This document shows, piece by piece, positions 1 to 7,705 of a DNA stretch of 64,000 nt. The stretch lies in contig NZ_DHDZ01000005.1 of NCBI RefSeq assembly GCF_002399615.1, forward strand, positions 17,879 to 81,878, written 5' to 3'. A model generated the notes under the pieces. The model ran no database searches and had not been told where the DNA came from. It saw only the letters and a list, made by a program, of their open reading frames with translations. Each line of letters begins with the position of its first letter. The first letter of the stretch is position 1. The translations under genes and the position numbers were made by a program. Source of the stretch: Pedobacter sp. UBA4863 (GTDB lineage Bacteria > Bacteroidota > Bacteroidia > Sphingobacteriales > Sphingobacteriaceae).

Positions 1-1349
1 CTTCCTTGTGATCCTGTTGCGCCTGTATCGCCCTTGTCGCCTTTATCGCCCTTATCGCCTTTAGCCCCGGTTAAACCAATAGGGCCAACACCTCCTTGTA
101 ATCCTGTTGCTCCTGTATCACCCTTGTCGCCTTTATCTCCCTTATCGCCTTTGGCTCCGGTTAAACCCGTTGCGCCTACCGGGCCTTGCGCCCCAGTAGC
201 TCCAGTTAAACCTGTTGGTCCTAACGGACCAATTGATCCCTGTGGCCCCATAGGTCCAACTGCCCCCACATCTCCTTTATCGCCTTTGCTGCCAGTCAAT
301 CCAATTGGACCTTGTGCTCCTGTATCTCCTTTAATGCCTTGGGGGCCTGCTATACCCGTTGTTAAGTTAGCAATCGAAATCCAAGTGCCATCGGCCTGCC
401 TTTTATAAACATCTCCATTAGTATTGTTTAAATAAAGGTCGCCTTCTTTTACACCGCTTGGTTCATTAGCTACACTAGGAGGACTAAGCGTGCCATTATA
501 CCATTGCGCACCTGCCGGCCCAATAGGCCCAACTATACCCGTAGTTAAATTAGCCACCTCCTGCCATGTATTGCCAATTCTAATAAACACCTTCCCATTA
601 GCATTATTAAGGTAATAGTCACCATCTTTTGCACCTGTAGGCTCAGATGCCAACACAGGAGGATTAAGATTGCCATTAGACCAAACCGATCCATTTATAC
701 CAGCCAAACCTTTATCACCTTTATCGCCCTGATCACCTTTATCACCTTTATCTCCCTTGAGTCCATCAGTACCCTTATCACCTTTAGGCCCTTGCGGCCC
801 TGTAGCTCCATTAATTCCATTTACTCCATTTGCACCAGCATCACCCTTGTCACCTTTATCCCCTTTATCGCCATTTACACCTTGGTCACCTTTAGCTCCA
901 GCATCTCCTTTAGCTCCGGCATCACCCTTATCTCCTTTATCGCCCTTGTCGCCTTTATCTCCTTTATCGCCATTTACACCTTGATCACCTTTAGCCCCAG
1001 CATCCCCTTTAACACCGGCATCACCCTTATCACCTTTATCTCCCTTGTCGCCTTTAAGCCCTGTACCTACCGACAGTTCTTCCCATTTATCTGTACTCCA
1101 TACGTTGAATTTATTGGTTGAAGTATTATAGATTAACAACCCATTAATAGCGACATTAATAGCCCCGCTAGCCTGGAGCGTTTCTCGTTGAACCGCTGTA
1201 AGTCGAGGAATTAACAAGCCCTTTTTCGTGGAGTAGATATCCAAAACCGATTTCGAATTAGGTGTGCTCGTGCCAATACCTACCGCACCAGTTTGGGCAG
1301 CAGCAGCAAAAGAAAAAAACAAGAATGTTAATAAGGTAAAAATTCTCAT
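1..1349 (-). CDS. collagen-like repeat surface protein, 5' part (runs off left edge)
   Basis: The ATG is at 1347-1349 on the minus strand and the frame stays open for 449 codons to the window edge, so the C-terminus is missing. Residues 1 to about 21 are a signal peptide ending in AAAAQ. A short globular part of about 80 residues with TSTPNSKSVLDIYSTKKG follows, a type seen in Bacteroidetes surface proteins. After it come long Gly-X-Y runs rich in GDKGDKGDAG, GPIGPAG and GATG, which would form a collagen triple helix. Two non-collagen modules of about 45 residues interrupt the repeats near 361-500 and 541-690. Both carry a GDLYLNN or GDYYLNN core and end in IANLTTGI or VANLTTGI. The protein is probably secreted or cell-surface and trimeric. 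Its exact role is unknown. Confidence 0.85.
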   Translation of the reverse strand, partial: MRIFTLLTFLFFSFAAAAQTGAVGIGTSTPNSKSVLDIYSTKKGLLIPRLTAVQRETLQASGAINVAINGLLIYNTSTNKFNVWSTDKWEELSVGTGLKGDKGDKGDKGDAGVKGDAGAKGDQGVNGDKGDKGDKGDKGDKGDAGAKGDAGAKGDQGVNGDKGDKGDKGDAGANGVNGINGATGPQGPKGDKGTDGLKGDKGDKGDQGDKGDKGLAGINGSVWSNGNLNPPVLASEPTGAKDGDYYLNNANGKVFIRIGNTWQEVANLTTGIVGPIGPAGAQWYNGTLSPPSVANEPSGVKEGDLYLNNTNGDVYKRQADGTWISIANLTTGIAGPQGIKGDTGAQGPIGLTGSKGDKGDVGAVGPMGPQGSIGPLGPTGLTGATGAQGPVGATGLTGAKGDKGDKGDKGDTGATGLQGGVGPIGLTGAKGDKGDKGDKGDTGATGSQG

Positions 1350-1539
1350 GAGCAAGGCGTTTAGTTTGTTGATTTTTGGGTAATTATCTACTCAAAATAA
1401 AAGTATATTTTCGAATATACCAAACTTATCAACATTTATTTTATGTAAAAAAAGTGAAATGTGGAAAACTACAAAGACAACATTGACCATTCTTTTACAA
1501 ATAAAACCGTTATTATACTGCTCAAACGGATATTTAGAC

Positions 1540-1547
1540 TAACTTTG
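1540..1547 (+). promoter_or_regulatory. possible -7 box of the transketolase promoter
   Basis: TAACTTTG matches the Bacteroidetes -7 consensus TAnnTTTG and lies 20 bases before the ATG at 1568. No good -33 TTG lies at the expected spacing, so support comes from the -7 box and position only. Confidence 0.4.
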
Positions 1548-1567
1548 TTAGATAACAATTTTTTTTG

Positions 1568-2413
1568 ATGAAACATACAATCAGCGAACTAGAAGATATT
1601 GCTTCTCAAGTAAGAAGAGATATTTTAAGAATGGTACACGCAGTGCAATCTGGACACCCCGGTGCTTCTTTGGGCTGCGCAGATTTTTTTACAGCGTTAT
1701 ACTTCGAAGTATTAAACCATAATACTTCATTTAACATGGACGGTAAGGATGAAGATCTTTTCTTTTTATCAAACGGCCATATTTCTCCAGTTTGGTATAG
1801 CGTATTAGCCAGATCTGGTTATTTTAACGTTAGCGAACTGGCCACTTTTAGAAAATTAGATTCGAGATTACAAGGACACCCCACCACACATGAAGGCTTG
1901 CCGGGCGTACGCGTTGCCTCTGGTTCTTTAGGCCAGGGCCTTTCTGTAGCCATTGGCGCAGCACTTGCAAAGAAAATTAACGGCGATAAGTCTTTAGTAT
2001 ATGCACTTTTGGGCGATGGGGAATTACAAGAAGGTCAAAATTGGGAGGCATTTATGTTTGCTCCTCACAATAAAGTAGATAACATTATTGCAAGTATAGA
2101 CTACAACGGCCAACAAATTGATGGACCTACCGAACAAGTACTTTCGTTAGAAAACCTGCACGCCAAATTTGAGGCCTTTGGATGGCATGTAATTACTTCT
2201 AATGGCAATAACATGGAAGAAATTGTAAAAACATTGCAATACGCAAAGTCTTTAACCGGAAAGGGAAAACCTATTTTAAATTTAATGAGTACACAAATGG
2301 GTTACGGTGTAGATTTTATGGTGGGCACGCATAAATGGCATGGTTCTGCTCCAAATGATGCCCAATTGGAAAGCGCATTAGGGCAAATTAAAGAAACTAT
2401 AGGAGATTACTAG
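1568..2413 (+). CDS. transketolase, N-terminal (thiamine diphosphate-binding) subunit
   Basis: 281 residues. This is the first half of a split transketolase, which moves two-carbon ketol units between sugar phosphates in the non-oxidative pentose phosphate pathway. It needs the separate C-terminal subunit encoded next. Family motifs are visible: SGHPGASLGCADF, LSNGHISP, GSLGQGLSVAIGAALA and the thiamine diphosphate motif GDGELQEGQNWEA followed by DYNGQQIDG. The frame also has a TTG at 1565, but the ATG at 1568 gives the expected MKHTISELE start. The gap of 107 bases to the next gene suggests one transcript. Confidence 0.95.
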   Translation: MKHTISELEDIASQVRRDILRMVHAVQSGHPGASLGCADFFTALYFEVLNHNTSFNMDGKDEDLFFLSNGHISPVWYSVLARSGYFNVSELATFRKLDSRLQGHPTTHEGLPGVRVASGSLGQGLSVAIGAALAKKINGDKSLVYALLGDGELQEGQNWEAFMFAPHNKVDNIIASIDYNGQQIDGPTEQVLSLENLHAKFEAFGWHVITSNGNNMEEIVKTLQYAKSLTGKGKPILNLMSTQMGYGVDFMVGTHKWHGSAPNDAQLESALGQIKETIGDY

Positions 2414-2520
2414 CCCTTTTGCTCCCTTAAGAGGAAGTTGAGGAAATTTAAAACAAAAGGGTTTGAGCACGAAAACCTGCAAAGCAAGCTTAAACACCCA
2501 TAATTTAAAATAAGTACATC

Positions 2521-3480
2521 GTGAAAAAATATACATATACAGAAAAAAAAGATACTCGTTCCGGATTTGGAGCTGGCCTGCATGAAGCAGGAAAAAGAAA
2601 CGAAAATGTTGTTGCACTATGTGCCGATTTAGTAGGCTCTTTAAAAATGGATGCTTTTATTAAAGATTTTCCAGATCGTTTTGTGCAAGTAGGAATTGCA
2701 GAAGCTAATATGATGGGCATTGCGGCCGGATTAACTATTGGCGGAAAAATACCTTTTACCGGAACATTTGCTAATTTCTCTACCGGCAGAGTTTACGATC
2801 AAATTCGCCAATCAATTGCCTACTCGGGTAAAAACGTAAAAATTTGCGCATCACATGCGGGTTTAACCTTAGGTGAAGACGGAGCCACACACCAAATTTT
2901 AGAAGATATAGGCTTAATGAAAATGTTGCCGGGAATGGTAGTAATTAATCCTTGCGATTACAACCAAACCAAAGCAGCAACCTTGGCCATTATGGACTAT
3001 GAAGGCCCAGTGTATTTACGTTTTGGCCGTCCGGTAATTCCAGTATTTACGCCAGAAGACCAAAAATTTGAAATTGGCAAAGCCTGGATGGTAAACGAAG
3101 GTACAGACGTAACCATAGTTGCAACCGGCCACATGGTTTGGAGAGCTATCCAAGCTGGCGAAGAACTAGAAAAGCTAGGCATTAATGCCGAAATTATAAA
3201 CATCCATACCATTAAACCTTTAGACGAGGAAGCCATCTTAAAGTCGGTAAAGAAAACAGGATGTATTGTAACTTGCGAAGAGCATAATAAATTTGGCGGT
3301 TTAGGAGAAAGTGTTGCACGCTTTTTAACAACTACTTATTTGGTACCGCAAGAGTTTGTAGCTGTTGATGATAGTTTTGGCGAAAGCGCAACTCCAGATC
3401 AGTTAATGACAAAATATAAGCTAGATCCATCCGACATTGTAGCTGCTGCACAAAAAGCAATGTCGAGAAAAGCAAAGTAA
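2521..3480 (+). CDS. transketolase, C-terminal (pyrimidine-binding) subunit
   Basis: 319 residues, starting at a GTG. It is the partner of the preceding gene and supplies the pyrimidine-binding and C-terminal domains of transketolase. Motifs include CADLVGSLKMDAF, FVQVGIAEANMMGIAAGL, GKIPFTGTFANFS, the ASHAGLTLGEDGATHQ active-site segment, and a C-terminal domain beginning near TDVTIVATGHM. Two-gene transketolases are common in Bacteroidetes and archaea. Only 5 bases separate its stop from the ECF sigma factor gene, so the two are probably cotranscribed. Confidence 0.95.
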   Translation: MKKYTYTEKKDTRSGFGAGLHEAGKRNENVVALCADLVGSLKMDAFIKDFPDRFVQVGIAEANMMGIAAGLTIGGKIPFTGTFANFSTGRVYDQIRQSIAYSGKNVKICASHAGLTLGEDGATHQILEDIGLMKMLPGMVVINPCDYNQTKAATLAIMDYEGPVYLRFGRPVIPVFTPEDQKFEIGKAWMVNEGTDVTIVATGHMVWRAIQAGEELEKLGINAEIINIHTIKPLDEEAILKSVKKTGCIVTCEEHNKFGGLGESVARFLTTTYLVPQEFVAVDDSFGESATPDQLMTKYKLDPSDIVAAAQKAMSRKAK

Positions 3481-3485
3481 AATTC

Positions 3486-4043
3486 ATGAAGCAAGTTGAA
3501 GACGCAGAGATTATTTCTAAATTTAACGAGGAAAAAACTCGAAATATAGGCTTCAACTTGCTTTTACAAAAGTATCAGCAAAAAATTTATTGGCATATAC
3601 GCCGTTTGGTTATAGACCACGATGATGCCGATGACCTTGTGCAAGAAACCTTTGTTAAGGTTTGGAAAAACCTCCATAATTTCCGTAACGATTCGCAACT
3701 TTACACCTGGATTTATAGAATTGCTACCAACGAATCCATCACCTTCCTTAACAAGAAGAAAAACCGGAACAATATTTCATTAGATGAAGTAAACTCCGAG
3801 TTAGCAGAAACCCTAGCTTCATCAGCCCACTTTGATGGCGATAAAATTCAGCGCAAACTACAAGAAGCTATACTTACCCTGCCCGAAAAGCAACGTATCA
3901 TCTTTAACATGAAGTATTTTGATGACATGAAATATGAAGAAATTTCAGCGGTTTTAGGAACCACCGTAGGTGCGCTAAAAGCCTCGTTTCATATTGCCGT
4001 AAAAAAAATAGAAGCAATATTAATAAATGAAGATTTGCATTAA
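3486..4043 (+). CDS. ECF-type sigma-70 family RNA polymerase sigma factor
   Basis: 185 residues, the usual ECF length. Region 2 is seen as RRLVIDHDDADDLVQETFVKVWKNL (core binding, -10 recognition), with YTWIYRIATNESI behind it. Region 4 is seen as LPEKQRIIFNMKYFDDMKYEEISAVL with the helix-turn-helix continuing as GTTVGALKASFHIAVKKI. The ATG follows the transketolase stop by 5 bases. The next two genes encode a single-span membrane protein and a secreted Spy-like protein. This suggests an envelope-responsive sigma/anti-sigma module, though the pairing is inferred from order alone. Confidence 0.93.
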   Translation: MKQVEDAEIISKFNEEKTRNIGFNLLLQKYQQKIYWHIRRLVIDHDDADDLVQETFVKVWKNLHNFRNDSQLYTWIYRIATNESITFLNKKKNRNNISLDEVNSELAETLASSAHFDGDKIQRKLQEAILTLPEKQRIIFNMKYFDDMKYEEISAVLGTTVGALKASFHIAVKKIEAILINEDLH

Positions 4044-4077
4044 ACCTTTTGCTTTAAAAAACATCAATAAATAACAA

Positions 4078-4692
4078 ATGAGTAAAATGGCCGAAAATAT
4101 GGAATGGGAAAACGAAGCGCCACATTTAGCTAAACTGAAAAAATCTAATTCTTTTACAGTTCCTACAAATTATTTTGAGGAGCTTGGAGAAAGAATTAAT
4201 CAGTCTGTATTTATAAGTTCGCTGCAAAAAAACGAGCATTTAGGCTTCCATACTCCTGCAAATTATTTTGAAACACTTGAAGAAAAAATTACTAGCAGAG
4301 TTGCATTAGAACAGCTACACAATAAAAAAACACAAGGGTTTACTGTACCTGCTGGTTATTTTAACAACTTGCAGCAACGCATAGCAACAAAAACAATAGG
4401 AACCCAAAAAACAATTAAACTTTGGCAACAACCCCTATTAAAATATGCAATTGCTGCTTCTTTTGTTGTTATGGCTACAACAGCTTGGTTTACCAGCCAA
4501 CGCCACAACGAAAAACAGCTTCGCAAAACAGAACTGGCCAAAGAACAACTATTGTATGATATTGACGAAAGCGTCATTCTGGAGTACATACAGGAAAATC
4601 AGAATGTTAAAACAGTGAACATGACCGATGGAGAAATGGAACACTATATTTTAGAAAATTTTTCTACCAATGAACTACCTAATAATTTATAA
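4078..4692 (+). CDS. single-span membrane protein with three 31-residue repeats, possible anti-sigma factor
   Basis: 204 residues, no family recognised with certainty. The N-terminal part has three copies of an FTVPxxYFExLxxRI-type motif starting at F26, F57 and F88, an exact 31-residue period. A single transmembrane helix lies at about residues 120-138 (LLKYAIAASFVVMATTAWF). The C-terminal part is acidic and ends in two related segments, ILEYIQEN and YILENF. With a cytoplasmic N-terminus and one membrane span downstream of an ECF sigma gene, an anti-sigma role is likely but unproven. Other ATGs at codons 4 and 8 are possible starts. Confidence 0.75.
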   Translation: MSKMAENMEWENEAPHLAKLKKSNSFTVPTNYFEELGERINQSVFISSLQKNEHLGFHTPANYFETLEEKITSRVALEQLHNKKTQGFTVPAGYFNNLQQRIATKTIGTQKTIKLWQQPLLKYAIAASFVVMATTAWFTSQRHNEKQLRKTELAKEQLLYDIDESVILEYIQENQNVKTVNMTDGEMEHYILENFSTNELPNNL

Positions 4693-4696
4693 GTGT

Positions 4697-5158
4697 ATGA
4701 AAAACCTTATTTTTACCCTATTGCTAGCTGTTGTTCCCTTCCTAGCTATAGCGCAAGGCCCACATGGGGGAAATGGCGAAAAAATGGAAGCTAGAAAAGT
4801 AGCTTGGTTAACCACCAAATTAGATCTCTCTGCCGAAGACGCTAAAATTTTCTGGCCAATTTATAATGATTACGTAAGAGACCTATCTGCCCTAAGAAAA
4901 GAACGTTCTCAAAAAATGATCAGCTTTAGAAAATTGAAGGAGATTGAAGATTTGGACGATGAGGAAATTCAAACCTTAATTTTAAATGATTTTAACTTTA
5001 GACAACGCGACCTAAACATAGAACGCAGGTATTACAACAAGTTTAAATCTAATTTACCAATTAAAACCGTAGGCAAATTTTATAGGGCCCAAGAAGCTTT
5101 TAAAAAAGAAATCTTACAACAATACAGGGCTGCAAGACCCACGCCGCCTACAAATTAA
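4697..5158 (+). CDS. Spy/CpxP-like periplasmic protein with signal peptide
   Basis: 153 residues from the ATG at 4697, chosen because MKNLIFTLLLAVVPFLAIAQ is a clear signal peptide. An upstream in-frame ATG at 4670 would add nine residues and overlap the previous gene. The mature part (KVAWLTTKLDLSAEDAKIFWPIYNDY, then a charged helical stretch with LRKERSQKMISF) resembles the Spy/CpxP heavy-metal-sensor or LTXXQ-like helical proteins that act as periplasmic chaperones or sensors. It starts 4 bases after the preceding stop and is probably the envelope-side member of the sigma-factor cassette. Confidence 0.7.
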   Translation: MKNLIFTLLLAVVPFLAIAQGPHGGNGEKMEARKVAWLTTKLDLSAEDAKIFWPIYNDYVRDLSALRKERSQKMISFRKLKEIEDLDDEEIQTLILNDFNFRQRDLNIERRYYNKFKSNLPIKTVGKFYRAQEAFKKEILQQYRAARPTPPTN

Positions 5159-5520
5159 CTAGGTCTGTAAATCTAAAAAAAAGCAAAGCACCTAGCTTCT
5201 TTTATTTCTTTATTAAAATGTCTGTAATACATCGAATATTATTTCAATAAATGTTGTTCCTTGGTATTTTAACACCAAGGCTTTTGTAAGAGTCTTCGAA
5301 TAACACAAACTTAAAGTTAACAGTTATTTAACTGGTTTACAACTACTTTACCTTTACTAAACCTGATATAAATTCAAGCTAACAAAAGGTAGAATACTTA
5401 ACTGAGCTTAAACAGTTTTTACAACACTTCAATTATACCATCAAGCTTTCTTCACATTATACCTTGTAAAGGTTATGGTTGCATAAAAGCAACCGTAGCG
5501 CATTATTGATTTAGTTAGTT

Positions 5521-5610
5521 CTCCTCCCCCTTGCCCCCTCCAAAGGGGGACACATGGCGTATAACTACACGATTTGCATATCCCCCTCTTGGAGGGGGGG
5601 CAGAGGGAGG
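5521..5610. repeat. GC-rich palindrome of the CCCCTCCAAAGGGGGA family
   Basis: A left half with TTGCCCCCTCCAAAGGGGGA and a right half with its near reverse complement (TCCCCCTCTTGGAGG, then a G-rich tail) form a long imperfect hairpin. It stands out sharply against the AT-rich surroundings. Related short pieces occur near 53330, 56651 and 59028. Confidence 0.7.
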
Positions 5611-5721
5611 ATTTAAATTTCATGTACAAACACCTGTATATCAATTATTTATTATCCTATTGATAATACACTACGCGTAAAAGTAATTAGTTACAACGGG
5701 TTTTAGACGGAGTTACAACGG

Positions 5722-5760
5722 ACTTTAGTCGGACTTATGACAATTCTGTCCGACTAAAGT
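5722..5760. repeat. 13-bp perfect inverted repeat
   Basis: ACTTTAGTCGGAC at 5722-5734 is repeated as its exact reverse complement at 5748-5760, with a 13-base loop. Similar 'cggacttta' words occur near 29880 and 58254, so this may be one member of a degenerate family. Confidence 0.65.
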
Positions 5761-5863
5761 TCGACTAAAATCCGAAAATAATATCTCTTAAACTAGAATA
5801 TAACATGACTATGATTGCCAGTATAAATATTTTATATTTCCTTAGCATTACTGAACTACTTTT

Positions 5864-5996
5864 AGAAGCTGTTTAAAAATGATATTAATATTTTACAGGT
5901 TGGGTTTGGTGGTGACAACAAATTATAGCTATGGGCTGTAGGCAGGTGTCATCACCCGCCTATGTATTTATTCTTATTGAAATTTAAACAGCTTCT
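5864..5996. repeat. 133-bp MITE-like element with 14-bp perfect terminal inverted repeats
   Basis: AGAAGCTGTTTAAA at 5864-5877 matches the reverse complement of 5983-5996 exactly. An inner GC-rich hairpin (GGCAGGTG, loop TCAT, CACCCGCC) lies at about 5940-5960. There is no reading frame inside. The structure is that of a non-autonomous element or an insertion sequence remnant. Confidence 0.6.
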
Positions 5997-6110
5997 TATT
6001 ACCACCTTATTTGCCATCACTTTAGTTTAAGGAAAAAGCAGAAGATTCTTTTCTTTTAGATTTGACGCTATTTTCAAAAAAATACTAGTTAAATGCACTA
6101 CTTTTACACT

Positions 6111-7310
6111 ATGCTTACCCAACGACAACTCTTTTTAAAACATAACGCCCAAACATCAGACAGTCCATTATTACTCGAATTTGTGAGAGCAAAAGGTGTA
6201 AATATCTATGATACCGAAGGCAAAGAATATATGGATTTAATTGCTGGTATTGGTGTGAGTAATGTGGGACATTGCCATCCAAATGTAGTGGCAGCAGTAC
6301 AAAAACAAACCGAAACCTATATGCACTTAATGGTTTACGGCGAATTTGTACAAAGTCCGCAGGTAAATTTTGCTACCGCTTTAGCTTCGGTTTTACCAAC
6401 AAGCCTTAATAGCACTTATTTTGTAAACTCTGGTGCCGAGGCTGTAGAAGGTGCCATGAAATTAGCCAAACGATACACTGGCAGAAAAGGCTTTGTAGCT
6501 TGTAAAAATGCTTATCACGGCAGTACACAGGGCGCAGAAAGTTTAATGGACAGCGATTATTATTCAAAAGGTTATGGCCCGTTTTTACCTCACGTAAACT
6601 TTATTAACCATAACAACATTGATGATTTAGCAAAAATTACTACCGAAACCGCTGCAGTTTTTATTGAGCCTATACAGGGCGAAGCGGGCATAAGAGTTGC
6701 CCACCAGTCCTACATGGAAGCTTTAAGAGCTAAATGCAATGAGACAGGGACACTTTTGGTTTTTGACGAAATACAATCGGGTTTTGGCCGAACCGGAAAA
6801 ATGTTTGCTTTTGAACATTATAACGTAGTACCCGATGTGCTATTACTAGCAAAAGGCATTGGTGGGGGTATGCCTATTGGTGCTTTCATTAGCTCGGTAG
6901 AAATCATGTCGGTATTGTCTTACAATCCAATTTTAGGGCATATGACTACCTTTGGCGGGCATCCGGTGTGTTGCGCTGCCGGTTTGGCCACATTAAACAC
7001 TTTATTAGACGAAAAAATAGTAGCTCAGGTAGAAACAAAAGGGCAACTTTTCAAACAGCTCTTACAACATCCATCTATTACAGAAATTAGAGGAAAAGGC
7101 TTGATGCTTGCCATAGGTTTCGATAGTTTTGAAACTAACAAAGCAATTATTGATGCTTGCCTACAAGACGGTATTATTACCGATTGGTTTTTACATTGTA
7201 GCGATGCCATGCGCATTGCTCCCCCGCTTACCATTACAGCCGAAGAAATTAAAAAAGCTTGTGCGATTATCCTTAAAAATATTGAAGCGATAACTAAAAC
7301 TGTTAATTAA
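6111..7310 (+). CDS. class III PLP-dependent aminotransferase (acetylornithine/4-aminobutyrate type)
   Basis: 399 residues from the ATG at 6111 (MLTQRQLFLKHNAQ). A weaker start at 6093 adds six residues. The fold-type I class III signature is complete: the FDEIQSGFGRTGK segment, then LLLAKGIGGGMPIGAF with the PLP-binding lysine at about residue 248. NSGAEAVEGAMKLAKRY and AYHGSTQGAESL form the cofactor phosphate pocket. The enzyme transfers an amino group between an omega-amino compound and a 2-oxo acid. The substrate (acetylornithine, 4-aminobutyrate or other) cannot be fixed from sequence, and no arginine-pathway genes lie nearby. Confidence 0.88.
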   Translation: MLTQRQLFLKHNAQTSDSPLLLEFVRAKGVNIYDTEGKEYMDLIAGIGVSNVGHCHPNVVAAVQKQTETYMHLMVYGEFVQSPQVNFATALASVLPTSLNSTYFVNSGAEAVEGAMKLAKRYTGRKGFVACKNAYHGSTQGAESLMDSDYYSKGYGPFLPHVNFINHNNIDDLAKITTETAAVFIEPIQGEAGIRVAHQSYMEALRAKCNETGTLLVFDEIQSGFGRTGKMFAFEHYNVVPDVLLLAKGIGGGMPIGAFISSVEIMSVLSYNPILGHMTTFGGHPVCCAAGLATLNTLLDEKIVAQVETKGQLFKQLLQHPSITEIRGKGLMLAIGFDSFETNKAIIDACLQDGIITDWFLHCSDAMRIAPPLTITAEEIKKACAIILKNIEAITKTVN

Positions 7311-7317
7311 ACAGATG

Positions 7318-7394
7318 CTGAAATAAATTAGGCATGACGGAGCGGTGTTTAGCGTCACCTCCGATGCTCGGCGCAAGCGCTGAATTTATTTCAG
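7318..7394. repeat. 77-bp palindromic repeat with 12-bp perfect ends
   Basis: CTGAAATAAATT at 7318-7329 and its exact reverse complement at 7383-7394 bracket a core containing TTTAGCGTCACCTCCGATGC. The core recurs nearly unchanged at 60126-60183. Lying 8 bases after the aminotransferase stop, it could also act as a transcription end. Confidence 0.75.
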
Positions 7395-7423
7395 GATCTA
7401 CTTTAGGATAAAATTTAAAGAAC

Positions 7424-7705
7424 ATGAACATCATTCAAGAAAACGAAGAAAGAAAAGGCTTTTTTAAAGCAGTAGAAGACAACAAAGAAGCTGGCTTAAT
7501 GACTTACACTTGGGCCGGACCAAGCAAATTTATTATAGACCATACCGAAGTAAACCCCGATTTTAAGGGCAAAGGCGTTGGCCTACAATTGGTGATGAAA
7601 GCAGTGGCCTATGCCAGAGCTCATCAATTAAAAATTATGCCGCTGTGCCCCTTTGCGAAATCGGTTTTTGATAAAACCCCTGATATTGCAGACGTACTGT
7701 TTTAA
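7424..7705 (+). CDS. small GNAT-family N-acetyltransferase (YjdJ/COG2388 type)
   Basis: 93 residues, the normal length for this short GNAT subfamily. After an N-terminal strand pair comes FIIDHTEVNPDFKGKGVGLQLVMKAV. The acetyl-CoA pyrophosphate loop reads FKGKGVG and is followed by ARAHQLKIMPLCPFAKSVF, typical of the subfamily. It presumably acetylates a small molecule or protein amine using acetyl-CoA; the substrate is unknown. Its last four bases overlap the 3' end of the convergent DUF58 gene. Confidence 0.88.
   Translation: MNIIQENEERKGFFKAVEDNKEAGLMTYTWAGPSKFIIDHTEVNPDFKGKGVGLQLVMKAVAYARAHQLKIMPLCPFAKSVFDKTPDIADVLF

Larger units (their letters stand above)
5159..6110. other. 952-base intergenic region rich in palindromes, no gene
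   Basis: I see no credible coding region here. Just after the stop, CTAGGT at about 5160 and ACCTAG at about 5192 could form a weak terminator hairpin followed by a T-rich stretch. The region then holds three separate inverted-repeat elements at 5521-5610, 5722-5760 and 5864-5996, listed on their own. Confidence 0.6.

Noticed and set aside
1..1080. Possible CRISPR array or tandem DNA repeat
   Set aside because: The repeats follow codon periodicity (9 or 18 bases, GGT/GAT/AAA codons in minus sense) without fixed repeat-spacer structure. They are coding collagen repeats.
34..1121. Plus-strand open frames rich in proline, serine and leucine (SPLSPLAP type)
   Set aside because: They are the antisense shadow of the minus-strand Gly-X-Y repeats. 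The minus frame has a signal peptide, correct collagen phase and no stops to the window edge.
5441..5644. Minus-strand open frame across the GC-rich palindrome
   Set aside because: It consists mainly of the palindrome, has a cysteine- and proline-rich meaningless translation, and no family or ribosome site.
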